From NCBI GenBank assembly GCA_028284905.1, contig JANQQU010000030.1:124001-188000 (forward strand): a stretch of DNA of 64,000 nt. Direction: 5' to 3'. Source of the stretch: Calditrichia bacterium (lineage in GTDB: Bacteria > Calditrichota > Calditrichia > RBG-13-44-9 > J075). Shown one piece after another: positions 43,652-52,264 of the stretch. A model generated the notes under the pieces. It ran no database searches. It saw only the letters and a program-made list of their open reading frames with translations, and had not been told where the DNA came from. The position numbers and the translations under genes were made by a program. The first letter of the stretch is position 1, and every line of letters begins with the position of its first letter.

Positions 43652-45595
43652 ATGAGCACAATTACCAAGAATTCCGCAAGCAATAATGTTTACGATTTAT
43701 TAAAAAAAGCGATTTTTCTGTTCTTAACCCTGGGCATGTCCCTCACAGCTTCTGCCGAACCGCCCGATCCCTGTGATACACCGCTAATTTTTGCTGACAT
43801 GGAAGTAGATGCCGGCTGGGGCGTATTTAGTGGTGGTGGTTTAACCGGTGGTTTCGAACTCGCTGAAGAAGGCAGTGTCGCACCGTTAAATGGCGGCACC
43901 TGGGCAGCTTTCCTTGATGTAAACACTTTCGGCGGTAGCGGATTCGGTGGCTTTTTCCGGACCTTCCCGCTCGATTTAACCGGGATGACCCACTTCAACT
44001 TTTGGATTAACCCTGCAGCCGGGCAGGAATATGTTATCGAAATTAATCTTCAGGAAGATGATAACAACGACAACGACGTTCAATTTGCGAATCCTGCCGA
44101 CGATGATGAATTTCGAAATTATCTTTATGTTGCGCCGTTCGGCACCAGAAATGCGCAAGCTATTAGTGGCGAAGGCTGGCAGTTGGTTTCCATTCCCCTG
44201 GCAGATTTTGAGGACAATAATTCTCACTTCCAGGGCAACGATATATTTGATCCGTTCCTTAGCGGCAACGGCCAGCTAATTAATGTGGTCTTTACAGTAA
44301 GTTTACCTGCTGGTGTTGCAGTAAAGTTCACCACTGACAATTGGTTCTTTAGCTGTGAGGATGTGTTTTGCAACAGTCTGAAAACACTCAGTAAAAACAT
44401 TAGCGATAAATTGAATGGCGCAGGCTACCCTGCCGGCGCAGCAAGCGATATTAACGCTGCGATTGGCGATCTTGATGCCGCAGTGGCGGACTGTGAGGGG
44501 AATGATGTGCAGGAAGCATATAAAGACCTCGAAGATGCAATGAAAGAACTGATGGATGCCGCCAAAGACGGCGCGAACGTCTCCGAAGAAATTGGCGCAT
44601 TGATTGCTCTGGTGAGAGGCGAGCTTATTAGGGGATATTCCGAAGCGTATAGCAACTACGGCTTCGTTCCGCAGTTTGACAATTATATCGATAAGGGGCA
44701 GAATTTTATGGTTTCTGCCGATCAGAAAAACGCTGATGGAGAATATAATTTGGCCATTCGCCGCTGGACCAGTGCACGTAAGGAACTGCAGCGGGCCATC
44801 CACCTCGGCACTGCACTCTCAACGAACTTGGCAGAGGTTGCCGAGAGGGTCAGGAGTAATGTCGAGGGTTTAATCGCTAATGGTGGCTATAGCAGCGATG
44901 CGAATGCCCATCTGCAGGATGCCAGCGATGCATTGTTGGATGCCGCAACCAGTATAGGCGCGGGTGAGATTTTCGATGGCTTTGGAGACTTACGCGATGC
45001 TGCAGAAGCATTAATGGACGCCGAAGAAGATGGCGCAGCCGCCCCTGTAGCAATCAACGGGGTTATTAATGCGGCAAGGTCGCTCGCCGAATTCTACATT
45101 AACGAAGCGCAGGCTTATGCCGGCAATCCGCAGACCGACACTAATTTGGCGAAAGCCCAGGCAGATATGAGCGACGCGATTGACGAGATCATCGATGGCC
45201 GGCCTGATCGGGCAGTAAAAGAATATCGTGATGCCTGGAACGATGCTCGTGTTGCCCTCGAACATGGCCGCGGCCTCCGGAAAATCGACGATGAAGTAAC
45301 CACCAGCCTGACCCCGGAAACATTCAGCCTGGCGCAGAACTATCCCAATCCGTTTAACCCGTCAACCAATATCGCTTTTCAGATTGGGGACCCGGCATTT
45401 GTCGAACTGAAAGTATATGACATCTCCGGCCGTTTGGTAAAAACGCTGGTGAATGAAAATCGCGCAGCCGGTAACTACACCGAGCAGTGGGATGGCAGCA
45501 ACAGCATCGGCCAAAAGGTCGGTAGTGGCATCTATTTCTACCAGATCAAAGCTGGTGAATTTCAGCAGATCAAGAAAATGATGCTGGTTAAGTAA
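43652..45595 (+). CDS. Secreted protein with carbohydrate-binding-like domain, helical repeats and T9SS sorting domain
   Basis: A 647-residue protein. The signal peptide is within LLKKAIFLFLTLGMSLTASA. Residues 40-230 form a beta domain (CDTPLIFADMEVDAGWGVFS, FNFWINPAAGQEYVIEINLQ, WFFSCEDVFC) resembling CBM11/galactose-binding-like carbohydrate modules. About 330 residues of Ala/Asp-rich helices follow, with repeated DLDAAV, DASDALLDAA and DLRDAAEALMDAE patterns. The type A sorting domain ends it (NYPNPFNPSTNIAFQI, LKVYDISGRLVKTL, GIYFYQI, KKMMLVK). AAGGAG precedes ATG 43652. It follows HTCS 1 and the small sorting-domain gene, and may bind the polymer that HTCS 1 senses. A terminator follows at 45648. 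Confidence 0.88.
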   Translation: MSTITKNSASNNVYDLLKKAIFLFLTLGMSLTASAEPPDPCDTPLIFADMEVDAGWGVFSGGGLTGGFELAEEGSVAPLNGGTWAAFLDVNTFGGSGFGGFFRTFPLDLTGMTHFNFWINPAAGQEYVIEINLQEDDNNDNDVQFANPADDDEFRNYLYVAPFGTRNAQAISGEGWQLVSIPLADFEDNNSHFQGNDIFDPFLSGNGQLINVVFTVSLPAGVAVKFTTDNWFFSCEDVFCNSLKTLSKNISDKLNGAGYPAGAASDINAAIGDLDAAVADCEGNDVQEAYKDLEDAMKELMDAAKDGANVSEEIGALIALVRGELIRGYSEAYSNYGFVPQFDNYIDKGQNFMVSADQKNADGEYNLAIRRWTSARKELQRAIHLGTALSTNLAEVAERVRSNVEGLIANGGYSSDANAHLQDASDALLDAATSIGAGEIFDGFGDLRDAAEALMDAEEDGAAAPVAINGVINAARSLAEFYINEAQAYAGNPQTDTNLAKAQADMSDAIDEIIDGRPDRAVKEYRDAWNDARVALEHGRGLRKIDDEVTTSLTPETFSLAQNYPNPFNPSTNIAFQIGDPAFVELKVYDISGRLVKTLVNENRAAGNYTEQWDGSNSIGQKVGSGIYFYQIKAGEFQQIKKMMLVK

Positions 45596-45647
45596 CCCTT
45601 CCCGATTTGTAAAAATTCGGTTATTGCCGAATGCAACTACCCTAACC

Positions 45648-45677
45648 CCGTAGGAGAATTCACGAATTCTCCTACGG
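45648..45677 (+). terminator. Rho-independent terminator
   Basis: Stem CCGTAGGAGAATTC / GAATTCTCCTACGG with a minimal 2-nt centre, followed by CTTATATTTTT. It ends the secreted-protein gene whose stop is at 45595. Confidence 0.85.
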
Positions 45678-45741
45678 CTTATATTTTTAAATTAAATTTG
45701 TAGATTCGGTTTGGCCGTACACCTCAAGCCCAAATTATTCC

Positions 45742-45779
45742 TTGACAATTTGAATTTTATTTGTTACAGTTAAAGTAAC
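45742..45779 (+). promoter_or_regulatory. Sigma-70-type promoter overlapped by GTTAC-N7-GTAAC operator
   Basis: TTGACA (45742-45747) and TACAGT (45765-45770) are separated by 17 bp, a good -35/-10 pair. The -10 box lies inside the palindrome GTTAC-AGTTAAA-GTAAC (45763-45779). The Rrf2 gene starts 28 bp later. A bound repressor would block RNA polymerase, so the gene is probably autoregulated. Confidence 0.75.
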
Positions 45780-45807
45780 TAATTGAGATAAATAACGGGT
45801 AAGACCC

Positions 45808-46218
45808 ATGGGCTACGACCTGACATACGCGACCGCGACCCACATAATGGCTGTACTGGCATTCTATGATGGTGAATGGGTAACTTCGCAAAAAATGGCG
45901 GATAGCATTCAAACCAATCCAGGGCTTGTACGGCGGTTGCTGACCCAGCTCTCGGCCGCGGGTCTCGTGGTTACCAGATCCGGACCGCAAGGGGGTGCCC
46001 GTTTGGCTAAATCGACGCAATCAATAAACCTCCGCGATGTATATGATGCCGTTATGCAACAACCTGTGTTAAAGACATCCACCAGGGAACCAAACCAAAC
46101 CTGTCGGGTAAGCCGGGGGATTGGCAATGCCCTTGAGGGTGCCTTCAGCGGTGCCGAAAATGCGATGCGAAATCAGCTAAAGAAAACAACGCTTCAAGAA
46201 GTCATGAAGAAAATTTGA
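45808..46218 (+). CDS. Rrf2-family transcription regulator
   Basis: A 136-residue protein. Residues 1-80 are an Rrf2 winged helix-turn-helix: YATATHIMAVLAFYDGEWVT, SQKMADSIQTNPGLVRRLLT, QLSAAGLVVTRSGPQGGARL. The usual three-cysteine iron-sulphur cluster motif is missing: only one cysteine (in NQTCRVS) is present, so it more likely senses redox or a ligand by other means, like the YwnA/NsrR-lacking-cluster branch. An operator half-palindrome lies in its own promoter and again before the downstream short-chain dehydrogenase, so it probably represses both. Confidence 0.88.
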   Translation: MGYDLTYATATHIMAVLAFYDGEWVTSQKMADSIQTNPGLVRRLLTQLSAAGLVVTRSGPQGGARLAKSTQSINLRDVYDAVMQQPVLKTSTREPNQTCRVSRGIGNALEGAFSGAENAMRNQLKKTTLQEVMKKI

Positions 46219-46228
46219 CCCTTTTTTT

Positions 46229-46265
46229 ACTCCTAAGTGTTACTTTTAAAGTAACACTTAGGAGT
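46229..46265 (+). promoter_or_regulatory. Perfect 37-bp palindrome containing the GTTAC-N7-GTAAC operator
   Basis: Two 18-bp arms (46229-46246 and 46248-46265) are perfectly complementary around one T. The core GTTAC-TTTTAAA-GTAAC (46239-46255) has the same half-sites and spacing as the operator in the Rrf2 promoter. It lies between the Rrf2 stop and the dehydrogenase start at 46323. No T-run follows on the plus strand, so it is more likely an operator than a terminator. Confidence 0.75.
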
Positions 46266-46322
46266 GCTGTAAATATTTAACTCACGAAAACTGTAGCTAC
46301 AACGCTACGAAAGGAGAACACT

Positions 46323-47081
46323 ATGCATTCAACTCACGAAAACAAGATCTATCTCGTTACTGGCGGTACTACCGGGATCGGCGCAGCGACCGTGGCATAT
46401 TTGGCCGCGGCTGGCGCCAGGGTAATCGCTACCGGGCGGTCGCCGGAGACACTCGAAGCAGCTAAAAGTGCGGCACCGTCCAATGTTGAGATCCTCGCCT
46501 CCGACGCCGGAGATCTAAAGGCGATAAATGCCCTGAGCGACCATATCCGAGCTACTTATGGAAAAATCGATGGGGCGTTCATCAATGCCGGAATTGCGCC
46601 CTTCGCCCCGCTGGAAACCTGGACCGAATCCCAGTTCGACAAATTGTTTGATATCAACGTAAAGGGACCCTTCTTCCTGGCGCAGAAGCTGGTGCCGCTA
46701 CTCAATGAAGGCGGTTCTCTGGTATTTAATACCTCCATGGTTCACGAGATGGGCATGGGCACTGCTGCTGCTTACGGCGGTAGCAAAGGTGCGCTTCGCT
46801 CCATCGTACGCTCGCTGTCGGTAGAGTTGGCGGAAAAGGGGATCCGGGTGAATGCAGTGGCCCCCGGGCCGATCCAGACGCCGCTTTATGGGAAGCTCGG
46901 CATGGATGACGCTCAGCTGGAAAACTTCGCTTCCCATGTGGCTAATCGGGTGCCACTGAAGCGATTTGGCACCGGCGAGGATATCGCGCAGGCGACGGCA
47001 TTTTTGCTGAGCAATGGCGCTGGTTTCATCACCGGTGAAGAACTGGTTGTTGACGGCGGTTGGCTCAACAACGTCGGCTAG
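46323..47081 (+). CDS. Short-chain dehydrogenase/reductase
   Basis: A 252-residue classical SDR. The NAD(P)-binding motif TGGTTGIG is at residues 13-20, NAG at 88-90, catalytic serine S138, and the Y-x3-K pair Y151/K155 in AAAYGGSKGALRS. VNAVAPGPIQTPLY and GFITGEELVVDGGW are typical C-terminal elements. ATGRS after the second strand suggests NADP(H) preference. It should reduce or oxidise a small carbonyl or alcohol. AAAGGAG precedes the ATG. The Rrf2-type palindrome 60 bp upstream suggests induction together with the regulator gene. Confidence 0.92.
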   Translation: MHSTHENKIYLVTGGTTGIGAATVAYLAAAGARVIATGRSPETLEAAKSAAPSNVEILASDAGDLKAINALSDHIRATYGKIDGAFINAGIAPFAPLETWTESQFDKLFDINVKGPFFLAQKLVPLLNEGGSLVFNTSMVHEMGMGTAAAYGGSKGALRSIVRSLSVELAEKGIRVNAVAPGPIQTPLYGKLGMDDAQLENFASHVANRVPLKRFGTGEDIAQATAFLLSNGAGFITGEELVVDGGWLNNVG

Positions 47082-47199
47082 CCGGTTATCGTGCATGCCT
47101 CTACAGTAAGAAGCTCACCTCGACCCTGAATCGGACAAGCGGTCCGGGGACGGGCCGGCCATTATCAATCACCCGATTTAGGACAAGTACCTGAAAAAC

Positions 47200-47234
47200 A
47201 AAACCCGCAATGGCGAATAATCATTGCGGGTTTT
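47200..47234 (+). terminator. Rho-independent terminator
   Basis: A 13-bp perfect stem AAAACCCGCAATG / CATTGCGGGTTTT with a 9-nt loop. It ends the dehydrogenase transcript. Confidence 0.9.
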
Positions 47235-47477
47235 CTACTCCTGAAGAGATACGTAAGCGATTCATGCAAATTCTGTGGGGCTTGATTGCATGTCTCTTGA
47301 AATTTCTATATCTTTTGCTGGAGTTGAATAAAGAAAGGCAAACAAGATCAGGTCGAGTTTTGTCGCTCCGGGGAAAGGTTTTTGGTAATAACGAAAGGTA
47401 ATAACGAAATTATGGAAGGATGGAAAGGTGGTATCCAAATATTCCCCTTTTCCTGTGGTAACAAATGCTATAAAATT

Positions 47478-50400
47478 ATGCCTCGTTTTATTTACTTCAT
47501 ATTTTTCTTTGCCTTTATTACAAGCACCGCTTTTGCCCAACTCAGCCCTCGGGAGAAAGTTAAATTTGAGCATATCACTATAGAGGATGGTCTTGCCGGT
47601 AACAATATGTGGCATATGATGCAGGACAGTAAAGGCTTTTTGTGGTTTGGCACCTACAAGGGCCTGAATCGCTACGATGGTTATGAGTTTAAGACCTTTA
47701 ACCCGGATGGCAACGAGCAGTTAAACGAGAACGGTGTTTGGTCGGTCTTTGAAGATGCCAATGGCATTATCTGGTTTGGCACTTATACAGCAGGGCTGAA
47801 CCGCTACGATCCGTCAACCGGAACATTTAAACGGTATCAACACAATCCGGATGATCCGAACAGTTTGAGTGGTAATACTATTCGGGTGATACACGAATCT
47901 CCCCGGGAGCCGGGAGTTCTTTGGCTGGGAATGTTTAACAAGGGATTGAACCGCCTCGATACCCGTACAGGGAATATAACCCGCTATAGTCACGATCCCG
48001 ATAATCCTGGCAGCCTTAGTCATAATAATGTTATTTCCATGTACGAAGACTCGAGCGGTGATATTTGGGTGGGCACTAAAAATGGCCTATCCTGTTTAAA
48101 AAGAATTAACGGGCAAGATGCTTCTTCGGACAGCATTTGGTTTAAAAATTATCAGCACAAACCCACCATGCCAGGTAGTTTACAACCGGGACCAATACAT
48201 TCTATTGAAGAAAGCCGAACCGGTATTCTCTGGTTTGGCGGCCAGGGGGGGCTGAGTGCTTTAGGCCGGAGCAGAAAAGAGTTTATACGCTTCGATTTTA
48301 ATCCCGATACGCCCGACAACCTGGGCCCGGTCAGGATCCGGGCGCTATTAGAAGATAAAGATGGCCAACTTTGGGTTGGCACGAGCAATGGCCTTTTCAA
48401 GTTTAACCCGGATACTGAAGGCTTTACCCGCTATGCGCATGATCCTGACGATCCGTATAGTTTGAGCAATAATCGCGTTCGGGATCTTTTTGAAGATCCC
48501 ACCGGTGCTTTATGGGTGCTCACCTGGGGTGGGGGCATCAATAAATCGATCAGCCCCAAATTTGAGTTGTATCGCCATGAGCCGAATAATCCCAACAGCC
48601 TTGCCCGCAACCATATAACCGCGATCTGTGAGTCCGGGGATGAAAATGAGGGCACTTTGATGGTCGGCACGGAATTTGGTGGCATCACACGAATAAGCTG
48701 GTTTCCCGGGAGTCCGCTTGAATACCACCATTATAAACACGACCCCGATAATCCGAATAGTTTAAGCGGAAATTTTATTAAAGTCATTAAGGAATCAAGG
48801 GAAAAGATTGGTGTATTTTGGATTGGCGGCGTTGATATGCCGCTGAATCGGTTGGACACCGAGACAGGGGATATTCAGCGATTCACAAATTTAAAAACCG
48901 CCTCTAAAGGCACTATTAATGCCATCTATGAATCTCCGGCAGAGCCCGGTATACTGTGGCTCTCTGTGTTCGGTAGCGGGCTAAAACTATTTAATTCAAA
49001 AACACTTACTGTGAGCGATGTACCTTTATATGTTGGAAATCAAACTGATCAAAACAGGGGAGTCATTAACGAAATTTATCCCTGGCCGGGGCGGCCAGAC
49101 CTTTTTTGGGTGCGTTCGCGGGGAGGATATTCCCGTTTCACATTATCATCCGGCCTTCCGGGATCGTTTAACGAATTAAATTTATCCCGGGATAAGGATG
49201 CGGCGCATTATGTTCGCCTTCAAATTAAAGCTGATTCCTTACTTCGTCCGATCAGCAAGGGGTATACATTTGTTTTACAAGCAAGTGATGGAATACTTTG
49301 GTTTGCCATGCAGACGGGCTTGTGGAAATTTGATCCAATCACGGAAAGAATGATAAATTACAATGTTGAGGATGGCCTGCCAGGCCAGCAGGTTATGGGG
49401 ATTCTGGAAGATAATGATAAGAATCTTTGGCTTAGCACAGCAAAAGGGCTTTCCCGCTTCAATCCGCAGATTGAAACGTTTCGAAATTATGATGTCTCCG
49501 ACGGCCTGCCGGGAAATGGTTTCAACATAGGTATTTATCATCAAGGTAGTAGCGGAAAAATGTATTTTGGGGGATTGAGTGGATTAACGGCTTTTTATCC
49601 CGACCGCGTAAAAGAGAATACCATCATCCCACCAGTGGTGTTTACTGATTTTCGGGTATTCGGTAAATCTGCCGCGACTGGTGCTTCGGGAAAAGAAAGC
49701 GGCTTCACAATGCCCGAGTATATTACTACTGCTGATGAAGTTGTTCTTCAGCATCACGAAAATGTCTTCTCCTTTGAGTTTGCCGCCCTGGATTATAATG
49801 CACCATACAAAAATGAGTATGCTTACAAAATGGAAGGCTTTGATGAGAATTGGATTTATTCCGGTAAGCGCCGTTTAGTTAACTATACCAATTTGGACCC
49901 GGGCCAGTATGTATTCAGGGTAAAGGGGGCCAATAGTGACGGCTACTGGAATGAGGAAGGCGCATTCGTTAAGATAACCATTCTGCCGCCCTGGTGGCAA
50001 ACCTGGTGGGCATATCTGATTTATACGCTGTTATTTAGCGCTGCCATCTTCGGATTTATTCGTTTTAGGGAACGAGCACTGCACAGGCGTACGGAGGCGC
50101 TGGAGATCGCTGTGCAGGAACGCACCCAAACCATCTCTGAACAGGCCGAGGAGCTGCGGGAAATGAATATCCTAAAGTCCCGTTTTTTTGCGAACATCTC
50201 CCATGAGTTCCGCACGCCGTTGACTTTGATTCTTGGTGAAATTGAAGGCGTGTTGCCGCAGGTAAGTAAGGAAAATATCCGGAACAAGCTGCAGCGAGCC
50301 TTCCGCAATGCAGGGCAATTGCAGCGATTGATCAATCAACTGCTCGACCTCTCCAAATTCGACGCCCGCGAAATGACCGTGAGTGCTTCCGAAGAGAACA

Positions 50401-51854
50401 TTATCCCTTTGCTTCGTCAGCTAACCAGTGCTTTTGAATCAATCGCCTCTCAACGGAATATTCGATTGCAATTTGAGTGTAATGAAGAAAATATCCCGGT
50501 TTACTTCGAGGAGGATAAAGTAGAAAAGATAATCAACAACTTGCTTTCCAATGCGTTTAAATTTACGCCGGAGGAGGGGACTGTACAGGTGGTGGTAGGC
50601 AGTAGCAGTATGGGGCGTGGCGCAGAAGGCGGAGAGCAAAATGAAAAAGGTGACATGCGCGCGGTTCAAGATGCGCTGCCAACATCTGAAACCGGCGAAG
50701 TAAAAATCATCGTGCGGGATTCCGGTATTGGCATTCCGAAAGACCGCCTGCCGCATATTTTCGACCGATTTTTTCAGGTGGACAGCTCTGCCACTCGTGA
50801 GTTTGAAGGCACGGGCATCGGCCTGGCGCTTACGAAAGAACTGGTGCAAATCCACGGTGGCAGTATTGCCGTGGAAAGTGAGGAAGGCTTTGGCACCACT
50901 TTTACCGTGCGATTGCCTTTAGGAAAAGCCCATTTGAAAGAAGATCAGATTGTTGAAAATATTTCGGAATTCGGAATTCGGAATTCGGATTTGAAAGAAA
51001 AAGACGAGGAGCGGGAAGTAATTGGCGGAACCCAAATTCCTAATGAATCCGAAATCCCTGAAGAGGCAAACCAAAATCCGAATTCCCCATTCCGAATTCC
51101 GCATTCGCAAATAGTTTTGATCGTGGAAGACAACCCCGACATGCGAACCTATATTTCCGAAACGCTGGAAGTCAATTATGAGATTCTTGAAGCGGCGAAT
51201 GGTGAAGATGGTTTTTCCCGGGCGAAAGAAAGCATTCCGGACCTGATCATCACCGATGTGATGATGCCGAAAGTCGATGGCTATGCTTTAACCCGTTTGC
51301 TACGGCAAGAGCAGGCCACCAGCCACATTCCAATTGTTATGCTTACCGCGAAAGCTGATGAAAGCGATAAGTTTGAAGGTCTGGAAACCGGCGTCGATGT
51401 TTTTCTCACCAAACCCTTCAGCACCCAGGAACTGCAAATCCGGGTCCGCAAACTGATTGAGCGGTATCGAAAATTACGACATGATATCGGGATTAAAGCG
51501 GTTATGAAGCCTTCCGAGGTCGCGGTGTCTTCCCTCGACCAGAAATTCTTACAACGGTTGCAGGATATTATCGAAGCAAACATCGACAATGAAAAATTTA
51601 GCGTAGAAGATTTGGCCTTGGAAATCGGCGTTGGCAAACGCCAGTTACAGCGTAAAATAAAAGCCCTGACCGACCTTTCTCCGCTCCATTGCATTCGTAA
51701 TATGCGGTTAGAGCGAGCGAAACAACTCCTTGAGCAAGGCGCAGGCAATGTTACCGAAATCGCTTTTAGTGTGGGCTATAGTGATCTTACCGCTTTCTCC
51801 AGAGCCTTCCGGGAAAAGTTTAACCAATTGCCTTCCGCTGTTATTCCGAAATAA
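47478..51854 (+). CDS. Hybrid two-component system protein (HTCS 2)
   Basis: A 1458-residue single-chain signalling protein. The signal peptide (FIYFIFFFAFITSTAFAQ) is followed by two seven-blade-type propellers with repeated D-x-x-G-x-(L/I)WFGT motifs (DSKGFLWFGTYKGLNRYDGY, DANGIIWFGTYTAGLNRYDP), a Y_Y_Y domain (YAYKMEGFDENWIYSGK), and a membrane helix (WAYLIYTLLFSAAIFGFI). H909 in ANISHEFRTPLTLILGE, GTGIGLALTKELV, receiver D1260 in LIITDVMMPKVDG and a C-terminal AraC domain complete it. ATG 47478 starts the signal peptide; a 32-residue extension is possible in frame but unlikely. The linker before the receiver is partly made of a DNA repeat. It probably controls the small sorting-domain gene, AraC gene and fibre genes that follow. 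Confidence 0.93.
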   Translation: MPRFIYFIFFFAFITSTAFAQLSPREKVKFEHITIEDGLAGNNMWHMMQDSKGFLWFGTYKGLNRYDGYEFKTFNPDGNEQLNENGVWSVFEDANGIIWFGTYTAGLNRYDPSTGTFKRYQHNPDDPNSLSGNTIRVIHESPREPGVLWLGMFNKGLNRLDTRTGNITRYSHDPDNPGSLSHNNVISMYEDSSGDIWVGTKNGLSCLKRINGQDASSDSIWFKNYQHKPTMPGSLQPGPIHSIEESRTGILWFGGQGGLSALGRSRKEFIRFDFNPDTPDNLGPVRIRALLEDKDGQLWVGTSNGLFKFNPDTEGFTRYAHDPDDPYSLSNNRVRDLFEDPTGALWVLTWGGGINKSISPKFELYRHEPNNPNSLARNHITAICESGDENEGTLMVGTEFGGITRISWFPGSPLEYHHYKHDPDNPNSLSGNFIKVIKESREKIGVFWIGGVDMPLNRLDTETGDIQRFTNLKTASKGTINAIYESPAEPGILWLSVFGSGLKLFNSKTLTVSDVPLYVGNQTDQNRGVINEIYPWPGRPDLFWVRSRGGYSRFTLSSGLPGSFNELNLSRDKDAAHYVRLQIKADSLLRPISKGYTFVLQASDGILWFAMQTGLWKFDPITERMINYNVEDGLPGQQVMGILEDNDKNLWLSTAKGLSRFNPQIETFRNYDVSDGLPGNGFNIGIYHQGSSGKMYFGGLSGLTAFYPDRVKENTIIPPVVFTDFRVFGKSAATGASGKESGFTMPEYITTADEVVLQHHENVFSFEFAALDYNAPYKNEYAYKMEGFDENWIYSGKRRLVNYTNLDPGQYVFRVKGANSDGYWNEEGAFVKITILPPWWQTWWAYLIYTLLFSAAIFGFIRFRERALHRRTEALEIAVQERTQTISEQAEELREMNILKSRFFANISHEFRTPLTLILGEIEGVLPQVSKENIRNKLQRAFRNAGQLQRLINQLLDLSKFDAREMTVSASEENIIPLLRQLTSAFESIASQRNIRLQFECNEENIPVYFEEDKVEKIINNLLSNAFKFTPEEGTVQVVVGSSSMGRGAEGGEQNEKGDMRAVQDALPTSETGEVKIIVRDSGIGIPKDRLPHIFDRFFQVDSSATREFEGTGIGLALTKELVQIHGGSIAVESEEGFGTTFTVRLPLGKAHLKEDQIVENISEFGIRNSDLKEKDEEREVIGGTQIPNESEIPEEANQNPNSPFRIPHSQIVLIVEDNPDMRTYISETLEVNYEILEAANGEDGFSRAKESIPDLIITDVMMPKVDGYALTRLLRQEQATSHIPIVMLTAKADESDKFEGLETGVDVFLTKPFSTQELQIRVRKLIERYRKLRHDIGIKAVMKPSEVAVSSLDQKFLQRLQDIIEANIDNEKFSVEDLALEIGVGKRQLQRKIKALTDLSPLHCIRNMRLERAKQLLEQGAGNVTEIAFSVGYSDLTAFSRAFREKFNQLPSAVIPK
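50963..51110. repeat. Palindromic GAATTCGGAATTCGG repeat inserted in HTCS 2 coding sequence
   Basis: The left arm (50963-50993) is a run of TTCGGAA units. The right part (51021-51110) carries the complement (CCGAATTCC, CCATTCCGAATTCCGC). All is in frame and encodes ISEFGIRNSDL and NSPFRIPHSQ, in the linker between the ATPase and receiver domains (residues about 1162-1211). HTCS 1 has an unrelated Ala/Pro-rich linker at the same place. Confidence 0.75.
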
Positions 51855-51858
51855 GAAT

Positions 51859-52027
51859 CTTCCAAATCCCAAATAACAAGCCCCAAATTCCAAATAAGCA
51901 CCAAATTCAAACTTCCAAAATTCGAAACGAGGTTTGACGATCCCGATTTCGATGAAACCCGGTTTGACTCTCCAGTTTTGAAATTTAGAGATTGTTATTT
52001 GGAATTTATTTGTTATTTGAAATTTTT
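51859..52027. repeat. CAAATTCCAAATAA-type inverted repeat after HTCS 2
   Basis: The left arm (51859-51918) consists of CCCAAATAACAAG, CCAAATTCCAAATAA and similar units. The right arm (51974-52027) is the complement (TTATTTGGAATTTATTTGTT). It begins 5 bp past the HTCS 2 stop and can form a long A-T-rich hairpin. Confidence 0.75.
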
Positions 52028-52082
52028 CATCACAGTTCAAATCTCTTTAAAGAGAACTAATTCACACTCCCAAATACCCCCA

Positions 52083-52155
52083 TGTCGCATTGAGCCGAAT
52101 AAATGTCGCATTAAGCCGAACGCTGTCGTTTCGAGCCGAATCAAAGTCGTGGCTT
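52083..52155 (+). promoter_or_regulatory. Second array of four phased direct repeats, candidate HTCS 2 operator
   Basis: TGTCGCATTGAGCCGAAT, TGTCGCATTAAGCCGAAC, TGTCGTTTCGAGCCGAAT and a weaker AGTCG unit lie head to tail. Their TCG cores start at 52085, 52106, 52126 and 52147: steps of 21, 20 and 21 bp, the same phasing as the array at 42982. The array ends about 110 bp before the small sorting-domain gene at 52265. The common core with the first array is TGTCG followed 4-6 bp later by (A/G)A(A/G)CC. Confidence 0.62.
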
Positions 52156-52264
52156 GCAGAGCATCGCAAGGAGCATTCTCATACTTTTATCCCAGCAACG
52201 ATCACAAAGGAAAACGAAGGTGAATTCAAAGTTGCAAACTGTGAAGTAGGAAAGGATGCAAAAA

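Noticed and set aside
46229-46265. 37-bp palindrome as a terminator of the Rrf2 gene
   Set aside because: No T-run follows on the plus strand, and its core matches the operator in the Rrf2 promoter. A minor termination role cannot be excluded.
47210-47401. 63-codon plus-strand frame after the dehydrogenase gene
   Set aside because: It starts within the terminator hairpin, has no ribosome site and ends in low-complexity sequence.
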